A program made the translations under genes and the position numbers. From contig CALGPK010000020.1 in assembly GCA_937960415.1 (NCBI GenBank), forward strand, positions 1 to 35,639: a stretch of 35,639 nucleotides of DNA, read 5' to 3'. Below are positions 19,570-27,571 of the stretch, piece after piece. Source of the stretch: an uncultured Bacteroidales bacterium (lineage in GTDB: Bacteria; Bacteroidota; Bacteroidia; Bacteroidales; GWA2-32-17). A model generated the notes under the pieces. It searched no databases. It was not told where the DNA came from and saw only the letters and a program-made list of their open reading frames with translations. Each line of letters opens with the position of its first letter. The stretch's first letter is position 1.

Positions 19570-19932
19570 ATGAAAAAACTCATACTACTCTTTATAGTAC
19601 CAATAGTATTTTTAACTACAGGATGCAAAAAATCTAAAGAAGCAAAATTGATAGGTGAGTGGCTATTATTGCCACGAACAGCAGCCGATCGCGAAGATAC
19701 CATTGTGTATCGCTTTGAAGCCAATCAGGTGCTTTATCGATATGTAGATGGAGTATGCGTCGATACCGGTGATTATACCGTTAAATCAGAGTTTCTTGAA
19801 TATTATGTGGTAATTAGAAATCTCAACCGGTTTGACGACGCTAATTATTACATCGAAAAGCTGAAAAAAAATATCCTGATTTTACAATGTTATTCACCGT
19901 ATATGCGAAAAGAATTTGTACGCAATGAATAA
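19570..19932 (+). CDS. Small lipoprotein, lipocalin-like (copy 1)
   Basis: A 120-residue protein with a lipoprotein signal (MKKLILLFIVPIVFLTTGC, lipobox LTTGC with C19) followed by KKSKEAKLIGEWLL. The mature part of about 100 residues is rich in alternating hydrophobic strands (IVYRFEANQVLYRYV, TGDYTV, ILILQCY), and LIGEWLL at its start is the pattern of lipocalin-like lipoproteins in Bacteroidota. It is related to the next gene in layout and in short motifs. The function is unknown; it is probably anchored in a membrane facing the periplasm. Confidence 0.75.
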   Translation: MKKLILLFIVPIVFLTTGCKKSKEAKLIGEWLLLPRTAADREDTIVYRFEANQVLYRYVDGVCVDTGDYTVKSEFLEYYVVIRNLNRFDDANYYIEKLKKNILILQCYSPYMRKEFVRNE

Positions 19933-20326
19933 AACACGATTGATCATATTTTTAATTGCTTTAACAATAATTTTCACAAATTGCAAGAAGCAAGTAGCCA
20001 GTAAACTTGAAGGCACATGGCGATATTGGTTCCTATCAAAGCAAGACTCTGGTAAATTGCAATACTGGGAATTTAGAGAACCCAACCTGCTTTTTCAAAC
20101 GCTTTATTATCAGGACAGCGTTTTTAAAGATACCGGATACTGGAAGCTGGAAAAAAATTTTTTAGAACCAATATACATGGAAATTACTCATTTAAGCGGG
20201 AAATACGATGGTACCTATCGCATTTTAAAATTAAACAAAAAGTTTCTCATACTACATCGCTATAAATTTTCTACTGGAAGTACAGAGGGGGCTTTTTTAC
20301 GACTTGAATTTACGAGGGAACAATAA
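19925..20326 (+). CDS. Small lipoprotein, lipocalin-like (copy 2)
   Basis: A 133-residue protein starting at the ATG at 19925, which overlaps the end of copy 1 by 8 bp and suggests translational coupling; a TTG three codons upstream is less likely. The N-terminus MNKTRLIIFLIALTIIFTNCKK is a lipoprotein signal with a relaxed lipobox (FTNC). The mature part begins KLEGTWRYW, parallel to KLIGEWLL in copy 1. Both proteins share a DTGxY strand and an LILxxY segment followed by a charged end (KEFVRNE, LEFTREQ). The two probably arose by duplication and then diverged. Function unknown. radA overlaps its stop codon by 1 bp. Confidence 0.75.
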   Translation: MNKTRLIIFLIALTIIFTNCKKQVASKLEGTWRYWFLSKQDSGKLQYWEFREPNLLFQTLYYQDSVFKDTGYWKLEKNFLEPIYMEITHLSGKYDGTYRILKLNKKFLILHRYKFSTGSTEGAFLRLEFTREQ

Positions 20327-21693
20327 TGAACAACAACAAAACCAAGCACATTTTTTTTTGCAAAGAGTGTGGTTACGAAACAAGCAAATGGTTAGGAAAA
20401 TGTCCGTCGTGCAATTCTTGGAATTCTTTTGAAGAAGTAAGCATTCAAAAAAACAGCTCAAAAAAAAGTGCAAGTCCACAGGAAACAAAAACACCCAAAC
20501 GTTTAAGCGAAATTCAAACCGATGAAAGCATACGAATAAACACCAAAAGCCATGAATTGAACCGTGTTCTTGGCGGTGGTATAGTTGCCGGTTCGGTTAT
20601 CCTCATTGCTGGTGAGCCGGGCATTGGAAAATCTACACTCATGCTTCAATTTGCTTTGCGTGTTAAGTCTATTACTTCACTCTACGTTTCGGGCGAAGAA
20701 AGCGAAGCCCAGCTAAAATTACGAGCTAACCGTATCGGAGGATCTGCCGAATCGTGCCTTTTGCTTTGCGATACTTCCATCGAAAATATTCTTTTACAAA
20801 TAAAACAAGTTAAGCCCGATATTGTTATTATAGACTCCATTCAAACTCTGCAAAGTTCGAATTCAGAATCATTTGCTGGCAGCATCACGCAGGTAAGGGA
20901 ATGTACTGCCAAACTTATTGAAATAGCTAAAGAAGAAAAAATACCCATTTTTATAATTGGTCATATCAACAAAGAGGGCAACATTGCCGGTCCTAAAATA
21001 CTCGAACACATGGTCGATACGGTGTTGATATTCGAAGGCGAAACTTCACACCCCTATCGTATTCTCAGAGCCATTAAGAACCGCTATGGCTCTACAAGCG
21101 AGATTGGTATTTTCGAAATGCGTATGGAAGGATTAAAAGAAATAAGCAACCCATCGGAAATATTGATTTCGCAAGAAACCGAAAATCTGAGTGGCACCTG
21201 TATTGCTTCTACCATCGAAGGCATTCGACCATTGATGATTGAAGTTCAAGCTCTGGTTGCTACTTCATCGAATAACTACCCACAACGACTTTCAAATGGT
21301 TATGATATCAAAAGACTTTCATTGCTGTTAGCAGTTATTGAAAAACGTCTAAATATAAAACTTTACCATAAAGATGTGTTTATTAACATTGCAGGTGGCA
21401 TCAAAACCAGCGATCCATCGATTGATTTGGCAGTTGTGTTTGCTATACTATCGTCGAACTTCGATAAACCCATTCCTAAAACATCATGCTTTGCTGGCGA
21501 AATAGGGCTAAATGGTGAAATCAGACCCGTTCAAAAAATTGAACAACGACTTAGCGAAGCCGAAAAAATGGGATTTAAAAAAATCATTATTTCCAAATAT
21601 GGTTTAAAAGGTATAAATTTGTCGAAGTTTCACATCAAAATCATTACAGTTGGCAATTTAAAAGATTTTAATGAAAACATTTTTGAAGCATAG
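20326..21693 (+). CDS. radA: DNA repair protein RadA
   Basis: RadA (Sms) is a RecA-like ATPase that drives branch migration in recombination repair. The 455 residues show all parts: an N-terminal zinc finger with C12, C15, C26 and C29 (CKECGYETSKWLGKCPSC), Walker A GEPGIGKST (96-104), the RadA-specific motif KNRYGST near residue 250, and a C-terminal Lon-protease-like domain (VFINIAGGIKTSDPSIDLA). The ATG overlaps the previous stop codon, and the next gene starts 23 bp before its end, so it is embedded in a coupled operon. Confidence 0.97.
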   Translation: MNNNKTKHIFFCKECGYETSKWLGKCPSCNSWNSFEEVSIQKNSSKKSASPQETKTPKRLSEIQTDESIRINTKSHELNRVLGGGIVAGSVILIAGEPGIGKSTLMLQFALRVKSITSLYVSGEESEAQLKLRANRIGGSAESCLLLCDTSIENILLQIKQVKPDIVIIDSIQTLQSSNSESFAGSITQVRECTAKLIEIAKEEKIPIFIIGHINKEGNIAGPKILEHMVDTVLIFEGETSHPYRILRAIKNRYGSTSEIGIFEMRMEGLKEISNPSEILISQETENLSGTCIASTIEGIRPLMIEVQALVATSSNNYPQRLSNGYDIKRLSLLLAVIEKRLNIKLYHKDVFINIAGGIKTSDPSIDLAVVFAILSSNFDKPIPKTSCFAGEIGLNGEIRPVQKIEQRLSEAEKMGFKKIIISKYGLKGINLSKFHIKIITVGNLKDFNENIFEA

Positions 21694-22954
21694 TTATTTT
21701 GTGTTCATTTCGTTAATAGCTATCTCTATTTTTATTGCCTGCAATACACAACAAAAAACTCTATACAATCGTCGTTTGAATTTGAGTTTTCTCTATAATC
21801 CAAATTTACAAACATTAAAAGCCAAAGTTATTATTTTTAATGCTCACGATACAACTTCGATAGTATATTGTAAAATCCCTGTCAAATCGCTTTTATATCT
21901 GCAAGCCGATACGGTAGAAATAGCTACCATAAATGTACATTATAAACTCTTCAAAACCAGTACTGGCTTACAATTAAAAGACACGTTAACGGTTGCACAT
22001 TCTTTTGTCAAAAAGCTCAATAAGACAGATGAATTACTAACCTTCAATTTACATACAACCGATACTGGACAATATATGCTCGACCTGTATATCACCGATA
22101 AAAACAGTTACGCCGCTTATCACAACTATCTCTACATAGAAAGACTTAAAAAATACAGCGATAATGATTTTCTATTACTCAATAAAAACGGAGAACCATA
22201 TTTCGATAAATGGTTAAGCGAACAGGATACTTTTTACATTCGAACAAAAAATAATATGCCTGGTGAGTGGAAAATAGCATGGTATCCGAATTCATTCAAA
22301 AACGCTTCACCACCTTACAGTTTGTCAACCAATAAGGACTTTGTTATTCCCTCTCCCGATAGCATTAAAGCAACGCTTATATGCGATACTTGCTTTTTTA
22401 TAGCTAATCGAAAAGGAATCATGCATTTTTATTCCGATTCGGTTGGTAATGGTAAAACCATTTTCGTTTTTACAAAAGACTTTCCACAAATGACGCGTCC
22501 AAGTGAATTACTGCAACCCATTCGGATGCTTACGTCGCAAAAAGAATTCAACGAACTTAACATTATAGCCGACAAAAAAGAAGCAGTTGATAAATTTTGG
22601 TTAAATACTGCTGGCAATATAGAACGAGCACGAGAAATTATTCGTATTTATTACACCAGAGCTATTTTAGCCAATCAGTACTTTACCAGTTATACCGAAG
22701 GCTGGAAAACCGATCGTGGTATGATTTACATTATTTTTGGTTTACCTACTACCATATTTAAAGCATCAAACATAGAACAATGGATATACGGAACTCCCGA
22801 GAGCACTAAAACATTGGTATTTACATTTATAAAAAAGTATCATCCTTTTAGCAACAATCATTTTGTATTGGAACGAAACGAAAGTTACAAAATATCGTGG
22901 TTACAAGCTATCGATACGTGGAGAAACGGTAGAGTGTTTTCTATTGCCAACTAG
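21671..22954 (+). CDS. GWxTD domain lipoprotein
   Basis: A 427-residue protein with an N-terminal hydrophobic segment and a cysteine (SIFIACNTQQK) that fits a lipobox. The last third has KFWLNTAGNIERAREIIRIYY, a YTEGWKTDRGMIYIIFGLP block and IEQWIYG. This is the GWxTD motif region, which names a family frequent in Bacteroidota and some other phyla and has no settled biochemical function. The middle part (about 40-300) is predicted strand-rich and could be extracellular-type beta domains. It begins inside the end of radA (23-bp overlap) and ends 7 bp before rlmB, so it is co-translated with housekeeping genes. Membrane location is inferred from the lipobox. Confidence 0.82.
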   Translation: MKTFLKHSYFVFISLIAISIFIACNTQQKTLYNRRLNLSFLYNPNLQTLKAKVIIFNAHDTTSIVYCKIPVKSLLYLQADTVEIATINVHYKLFKTSTGLQLKDTLTVAHSFVKKLNKTDELLTFNLHTTDTGQYMLDLYITDKNSYAAYHNYLYIERLKKYSDNDFLLLNKNGEPYFDKWLSEQDTFYIRTKNNMPGEWKIAWYPNSFKNASPPYSLSTNKDFVIPSPDSIKATLICDTCFFIANRKGIMHFYSDSVGNGKTIFVFTKDFPQMTRPSELLQPIRMLTSQKEFNELNIIADKKEAVDKFWLNTAGNIERAREIIRIYYTRAILANQYFTSYTEGWKTDRGMIYIIFGLPTTIFKASNIEQWIYGTPESTKTLVFTFIKKYHPFSNNHFVLERNESYKISWLQAIDTWRNGRVFSIAN

Positions 22955-22961
22955 TAAATAC

Positions 22962-23711
22962 ATGAAATTGGAATACATATACGGCACAAGACCTATAAGC
23001 GAGGCAATAAGTAAAGGAGTTAGCATCGAAAAAATTCTTATTGATAAAAAAAAGCATAACTCTACTATTAAAGAAATTATTAAATTATGTAATTTACATC
23101 AGATTCCTATTCAATTTGTTCCCGAAGAAAAGCTCTTAAAGTTTAAGAATAAAAATCATCAAGGCATCGTAGCGTTTATTTCGCCCATAGAATACCAATC
23201 GCTCGAAAACATTATAGCCAACACATTTCAACATGGACAACTGCCTTTGGTTGTGATACTCGATGGTATTACCGACATTCGAAATTTTGGTGCTATTGCT
23301 CGAACGGCTTTATCGGTGGGAGCACATGCCATTGTTGTGGAACAGAAAGGGCATGCTTTAATCAATCACGATGCCATTAAAACCTCTGCTGGTGCTTTGC
23401 TGGAAATACCCGTATGCCGGGAGGCATCACTAACGCATACCATCAACACCTTGAAACTACATGGGCTGAAAATTATTGCTTGTACCGAAAAAGCCAGTCA
23501 GTATATTTACCAAATAGATTTGAGCGGACCGTTAGCCATTATCATGGGCAACGAGGAAAAAGGCATTCGCCCCACCCTACTCCAAAAAGCCGATTATTTG
23601 GCCTCAATTCCTATGTTGGGCAATATTGGCTCGTTGAATGTTTCGGTAGCAACCGGAGTTATTTTGTATGAGTGTATTAGACAACGTAATTATATAGTAA
23701 ACTGTTTATGA
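22962..23711 (+). CDS. rlmB: 23S rRNA (guanosine-2'-O-)-methyltransferase (RlmB/TrmH family)
   Basis: A SPOUT-class 2'-O-methyltransferase. Its 249 residues start MKLEYIYGTRPISEAI, the substrate-binding N-domain typical of RlmB, and continue with the catalytic domain: VVILDGITDIRNFGAIARTA, IMGNEEKGI and PMLGNIGSLNVSVATGV, the three TrmH-family motifs that form the knotted SAM site. I use the ATG at 22962; a TTG-initiated extension would overlap the upstream gene. E. coli RlmB methylates G2251 of 23S rRNA; that exact target is assumed from the family. It overlaps the next gene by 4 bp (ATGA). Confidence 0.9.
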   Translation: MKLEYIYGTRPISEAISKGVSIEKILIDKKKHNSTIKEIIKLCNLHQIPIQFVPEEKLLKFKNKNHQGIVAFISPIEYQSLENIIANTFQHGQLPLVVILDGITDIRNFGAIARTALSVGAHAIVVEQKGHALINHDAIKTSAGALLEIPVCREASLTHTINTLKLHGLKIIACTEKASQYIYQIDLSGPLAIIMGNEEKGIRPTLLQKADYLASIPMLGNIGSLNVSVATGVILYECIRQRNYIVNCL

Positions 23712-24688
23712 GTCATCTAAAAAACATTATTAACCAGTTCGAAAATAAAACCATTGTGGTCATTGGTGATGTAATGCTTGACCAATATATTTGGGGCAAA
23801 GTAGAACGTATATCACCCGAAGCACCTATTCCCATTGTTTCGGTTTCGCATCGCGATGAGCGACTTGGAGGAGCCGCCAATGTGGCACTAAATATCAAGA
23901 GCCTTGGTGCTAATGCTATTTTGGTTAGTATAGTTGGCAACGATATCAAAGCTCAACGTTTTAAAGAACTTTGCAAAGAACAAAATATAAATATCGACGG
24001 TATAGTTGACAGCCTTGAACGCCCGACAACAGTAAAGACAAGAATTATTGGACATAACCAACATTTATTGCGCGTTGACGAAGAAAACGATAAACCATTA
24101 TCAAACCTCGAAGAATCTCTTTTATTAGAACGAATTCTAAAAATCATTGAAAAAAACCATGTTGATGCTATTATTTTTGAAGATTACGACAAAGGCTGTA
24201 TTACTCACAATGTTATTCAATATGTGATATCACTGTCCAAAACACGTAATATACCCGTTACGGTTGACCCTAAACATCGGAATTTTATGATTTACAGAGA
24301 ATGTACATTGTTTAAGCCCAATTTAAAAGAACTTGCCATAGGTTTAAAAACTGATATAGATAAGCAACGCATACTTGAGCAGGTACCGTTGTTATGTAAC
24401 GAGTTTATGAGCCGGCAGCAACATTTAATAATGATGGTTACCCTTTCCGAGCTTGGAGTTTTTATTGCTAACCAAAGTGAGTCGTATCACATACCTACTC
24501 AGGTAAGAAATCTTGCCGATGTTTCGGGTGCTGGCGATACCGTAATAGCCACAGCCACTCTTTGCCTTACCTCGGGTATAGGGATCAAAGATTTAGCCAC
24601 TATCTCCAACATTGCAGCAGGTATTGTTTGCGAAAAGGTAGGAGTAGTCCCCATCAATAAGCAAGAATTGCTTCAAAAACTGTCTTAG
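23708..24688 (+). CDS. rfaE1: D-glycero-beta-D-manno-heptose-7-phosphate kinase
   Basis: This is the kinase half of HldE, a PfkB/ribokinase-type enzyme that phosphorylates heptose 7-phosphate at C1 for ADP-heptose synthesis. The 326 residues match the HldE N-terminal domain: VIGDVMLDQYIWG, RISPEAPIPIV, GGAANVALNIKSLGA and, at about 270-277, the catalytic ADVSGAGDT with the aspartate base. It starts within the rlmB stop (ATGA) and is the last gene of the plus-strand run; its stop interlocks with the stop of the convergent carrier gene. With rfaE2 at 19036 it supplies two steps of LPS-core heptose synthesis. Confidence 0.93.
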   Translation: MSHLKNIINQFENKTIVVIGDVMLDQYIWGKVERISPEAPIPIVSVSHRDERLGGAANVALNIKSLGANAILVSIVGNDIKAQRFKELCKEQNINIDGIVDSLERPTTVKTRIIGHNQHLLRVDEENDKPLSNLEESLLLERILKIIEKNHVDAIIFEDYDKGCITHNVIQYVISLSKTRNIPVTVDPKHRNFMIYRECTLFKPNLKELAIGLKTDIDKQRILEQVPLLCNEFMSRQQHLIMMVTLSELGVFIANQSESYHIPTQVRNLADVSGAGDTVIATATLCLTSGIGIKDLATISNIAAGIVCEKVGVVPINKQELLQKLS

Positions 24689-26277
24689 AAACCATTAAAA
24701 TACCAAAACATAGGAGGCAACAACAATAACCACCCTAATAATATCAACACCAAAATAAAAGGCAAAATCCACTTAAACCAGATGCTATAAGGTATTTTTG
24801 CCATTGACAATGCTCCCAACAAAACACCACTCGTAGGTGTAATCATATTGGTAAAGCCATCACCAAATTGAAATGCCAATACAGTAAGTTGTCGCGATAT
24901 ACCTAACAAATCGGAAAACTGCGACATAATAGGCATTGTTAAAGCAGCCTTAGCAGAACCAGATGGAATAATAATATTTAAGCCATTCTGAAATAAGTAC
25001 ATCATACTTATAGACGTAATTTTGCCACTATTATCGAGTGCCATAGATACATGATATAAAATGGTATCAATGATTTTACCATCGTTGAGCAAAACGATGA
25101 TACCACCCGCTAAACCAACCACCAGTGCTGCCGACAAAATATCTTTAGCACCTTCTAAAAATTGTTTAACCGTTTCGTTGGGCGAATAACCATATACCCA
25201 TGCCGAAACCAAACCAAGTGCAAAAAACAATGCAGCTATTTCTTTTATGTACCACTCATATCCAAGAACACCCAGAATGAGTATAAAAATAGTTGTAACC
25301 AGCATATTAAGAATAAAATATTGAACCGATTTTCGCAAAAATATGGCCGATGAAATAATAAAATAAGTTGTAATGATAGCTGTCAACGGTAAAGTAAGTA
25401 TTTTTCTTCCAAGAGAAATAGTTGTTTCTTTATGAACAATAGATAAGTAAATTCCAATCAACGACAAAACAATAAATATTATCCATTGCTTTGCTTTGGG
25501 CTTAACAATCTCAAATGTTAAAGCATTAGTCGATTTATGATACCAGAATTTATCCAATTCTTTCATTGGCGATAATGAAGGATTTCTTTTTATTCGGCTG
25601 GCATACCACAAAATAAATCCTATGGCTATTGCATTAATAATTAGCCAACAAAAAAAACGATACTCAATGCCCGAAAACAATGGAATTTGCGAAATACCCT
25701 GAGCAATACCAATGGTAAAAGGATTCAACATGGCCGATGCAAAGCCAACATGTGCAGCAAGGTATGTTATCGAAACTCCCACAATAGAATCGTAGCCCAT
25801 AGAGATGGCTAATGGCACAAAAATTACAATAAATGCAATAGTTTCTTCGCTCATTCCAAAAATGGCACCAAATAAACTAAACAAAATCATAATAAATGCA
25901 AGTATAATTTGCTCTGAACCTATCTTTCGAAAAAAACGAAGCTTGTCAAGTTGTCGAATTTTATTGATAATACTCTGAATACCAATATCTATTGACTTTG
26001 TAGTGTTAATAATCCAGAATGTGCCACCAATAATGAGTATAAAAACTATAATACCAGCTTGGTTTACAAAACCTTGATAGAATGCCGACATAATTTGCCA
26101 CACTTGTGGCTCATTTTGACCATATTTAAACGATTGTGCATCAATTACCGTTCGTTCGTGGCCATTCACTATAATAGTCTTACGTTGAAATTCGCCACCC
26201 GGAACTATCCATGTCAACATTGCAACAAATACAATAATGGCAAATACAATTACATACGTGTGTGGAAATTTTTTCAT
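24685..26277 (-). CDS. YfcC family (C4-dicarboxylate anaerobic carrier-like) membrane transporter
   Basis: A 530-residue protein with about twelve to thirteen hydrophobic segments. It starts MKKFPHTYVIVFAIIVFVAMLTWIVPGGEF in consecutive stretches, the typical N-terminus of the YfcC/DcuC-like family (PF03606). Other family regions are IFGMSEETIAF, the LNPFTIGIAQGISQIPLFSG loop and, near the C-terminus, PSGSAKAALTMPIMSQFSDL and FGDGFTNMITPTSGV. Members are secondary carriers often assigned to dicarboxylates, amino acids or peptides; the substrate here is not known. The ATG at 26277 is preferred over a TTG at 26286, because a -7 element (26302-26295) lies only 17 bp upstream. Its stop overlaps rfaE1 by 4 bp. 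Confidence 0.85.
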   Translation of the reverse strand: MKKFPHTYVIVFAIIVFVAMLTWIVPGGEFQRKTIIVNGHERTVIDAQSFKYGQNEPQVWQIMSAFYQGFVNQAGIIVFILIIGGTFWIINTTKSIDIGIQSIINKIRQLDKLRFFRKIGSEQIILAFIMILFSLFGAIFGMSEETIAFIVIFVPLAISMGYDSIVGVSITYLAAHVGFASAMLNPFTIGIAQGISQIPLFSGIEYRFFCWLIINAIAIGFILWYASRIKRNPSLSPMKELDKFWYHKSTNALTFEIVKPKAKQWIIFIVLSLIGIYLSIVHKETTISLGRKILTLPLTAIITTYFIISSAIFLRKSVQYFILNMLVTTIFILILGVLGYEWYIKEIAALFFALGLVSAWVYGYSPNETVKQFLEGAKDILSAALVVGLAGGIIVLLNDGKIIDTILYHVSMALDNSGKITSISMMYLFQNGLNIIIPSGSAKAALTMPIMSQFSDLLGISRQLTVLAFQFGDGFTNMITPTSGVLLGALSMAKIPYSIWFKWILPFILVLILLGWLLLLPPMFWYFNGF

Positions 26278-26294
26278 CTTTACCAATTTAGTGG

Positions 26295-26302
26295 CAAAGA
26301 TA
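26295..26302 (-). promoter_or_regulatory. -7 element of the YfcC-type carrier gene
   Basis: TATCTTTG on the minus strand, followed by CC, matches TAnnTTTG and lies 17 bp before the ATG. No TTTG at the correct spacing is seen upstream. The element is in the gap after the SPOR gene. Confidence 0.4.
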
Positions 26303-26323
26303 AAAAAGCCTTACAAAAAATCA

Positions 26324-27415
26324 CTATTGACCAGAAATTTGGAGCGCTTCTTTAATAGTTATACGTGCACCATTATTATATGCTACAACAAAACACTGCA
26401 ATCCTTTTTGTTTTACTTCGTTCTGATACTGGTTAGCTTCTTTTAACGTACTGAATTTTCCTACTGAATATTTGTACATATTATCTATATACAACTCATC
26501 AACTGAATATTTAAACGAATATTTGTCGTAGTAGCCAGCAGGTAGTTTTTTGGGGGAGGCTCCAATTTGAACTGTGTAATAAAAACCTGTTGGTGCTGAG
26601 GCATAAGAAGTAACGGATTTGCTATCCACGGGCTTATTGACAACCTGCGTAGGACGGTCTTCGCGTTTTACCGGTTGAGGAATAGCTTCCGGAACATCTT
26701 CTGTAAGCACAACACGCTCTACAGTTTCGGCTTTTGGTTCATTTTTAGTTTCTGTTTTAACCGGCTGTTGTATTACAGGTTGAGGCGACGTTTTAGTTGG
26801 TTCCTCCTTAACATTGGTACGTGGTATGGGTTTCGATGTTGGCTCAGATGGTTCGGGTTGTTTAACTTCGGTTTGCTTGGGCACATCGGCAACTAAAATA
26901 TTAGAGCTTATGGGCTGCGATACATTGGCACCCGGCTTGTAAGGCGGCAACGATTTTATTTGGGCCTGTATGTCTTTATTCTGAAGAAAATCACGTTGTT
27001 CAACACTAACATACTTAATGCCCGTTTCGCTCAAAAAAGAAACATTACCAATAATGTTGACCGACTCATTCAAAGCTACAGAACTAGTTAACTGGTACTT
27101 TACAATAAACAAATCGTTAACAGGTAATGCCGACCATACAAACAACAACGAATTATCGGTAACTGCATTAGTACTTCCGTATGGTTCAATAACTTTACAC
27201 TTAAAACCGTTTGGAAATTTTTCTTTTATTTTTAAGGTCTTTTCACGCTCTAAACCTTTGGTATTAATTAACAAAGTTACCGTTAAAACATTGTCTTGTT
27301 TTTCAATCTGTCTGTAACAAAAAACTTTATCAAAATTTAGTTCATTTTGTCCAAAAACTAAAGAAACGATTAAGGATAAAATAATCAACGTCACAAAAGA
27401 TACAACATTTCTCAT
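26324..27415 (-). CDS. SPOR domain exported protein
   Basis: A 363-residue protein with a signal peptide (MRNVVSFVTLIILSLIVSLVFGQ), an N-terminal domain of about 125 residues that I do not recognise (FDKVFCYRQIEKQDNVLTV; LFVWSALPVNDLFIVKYQL), and a Pro/Thr/Lys/Glu-rich linker (about 160-265) with many VKQP, PTSKP and PQPV units. The C-terminal SPOR domain follows (about 272-355: GFYYTVQIGASPKKLPAGYY, YKYSVGKFSTLKEANQYQ, CFVVAYNNG). SPOR domains bind denuded peptidoglycan glycan strands. The N-terminal strand-rich part resembles DUF11-like beta domains but this is uncertain. It is probably a periplasmic or outer-membrane-linked cell wall protein. It has a well-formed promoter. Confidence 0.83.
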   Translation of the reverse strand: MRNVVSFVTLIILSLIVSLVFGQNELNFDKVFCYRQIEKQDNVLTVTLLINTKGLEREKTLKIKEKFPNGFKCKVIEPYGSTNAVTDNSLLFVWSALPVNDLFIVKYQLTSSVALNESVNIIGNVSFLSETGIKYVSVEQRDFLQNKDIQAQIKSLPPYKPGANVSQPISSNILVADVPKQTEVKQPEPSEPTSKPIPRTNVKEEPTKTSPQPVIQQPVKTETKNEPKAETVERVVLTEDVPEAIPQPVKREDRPTQVVNKPVDSKSVTSYASAPTGFYYTVQIGASPKKLPAGYYDKYSFKYSVDELYIDNMYKYSVGKFSTLKEANQYQNEVKQKGLQCFVVAYNNGARITIKEALQISGQ

Positions 27416-27436
27416 ATAATATATGTTTTTTTAAAG

Positions 27437-27467
27437 CAAAGATACGATAAATTTTAATATGACCAAA
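27437..27467 (-). promoter_or_regulatory. Promoter of the SPOR protein gene
   Basis: On the minus strand TTTG (27467-27464), 19 bp, then TATCTTTG (27444-27437), a full match to the Bacteroidota consensus; the -7 element is about 21 bp before the ATG. Confidence 0.65.
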
Positions 27468-27571
27468 AATTTCATTTTATTTAAATAATAACAGATAGCG
27501 TTTAATAACTTTTTTTAGCATTTTTTTATCTACTGACAAAAGGATACCATTTTTTTACTGAAATTTGCAGC

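Noticed and set aside
22863-22961. TTG-initiated extension of rlmB
   Set aside because: It overlaps the GWxTD gene in another frame; the ATG at 22962 gives the conserved family N-terminus.
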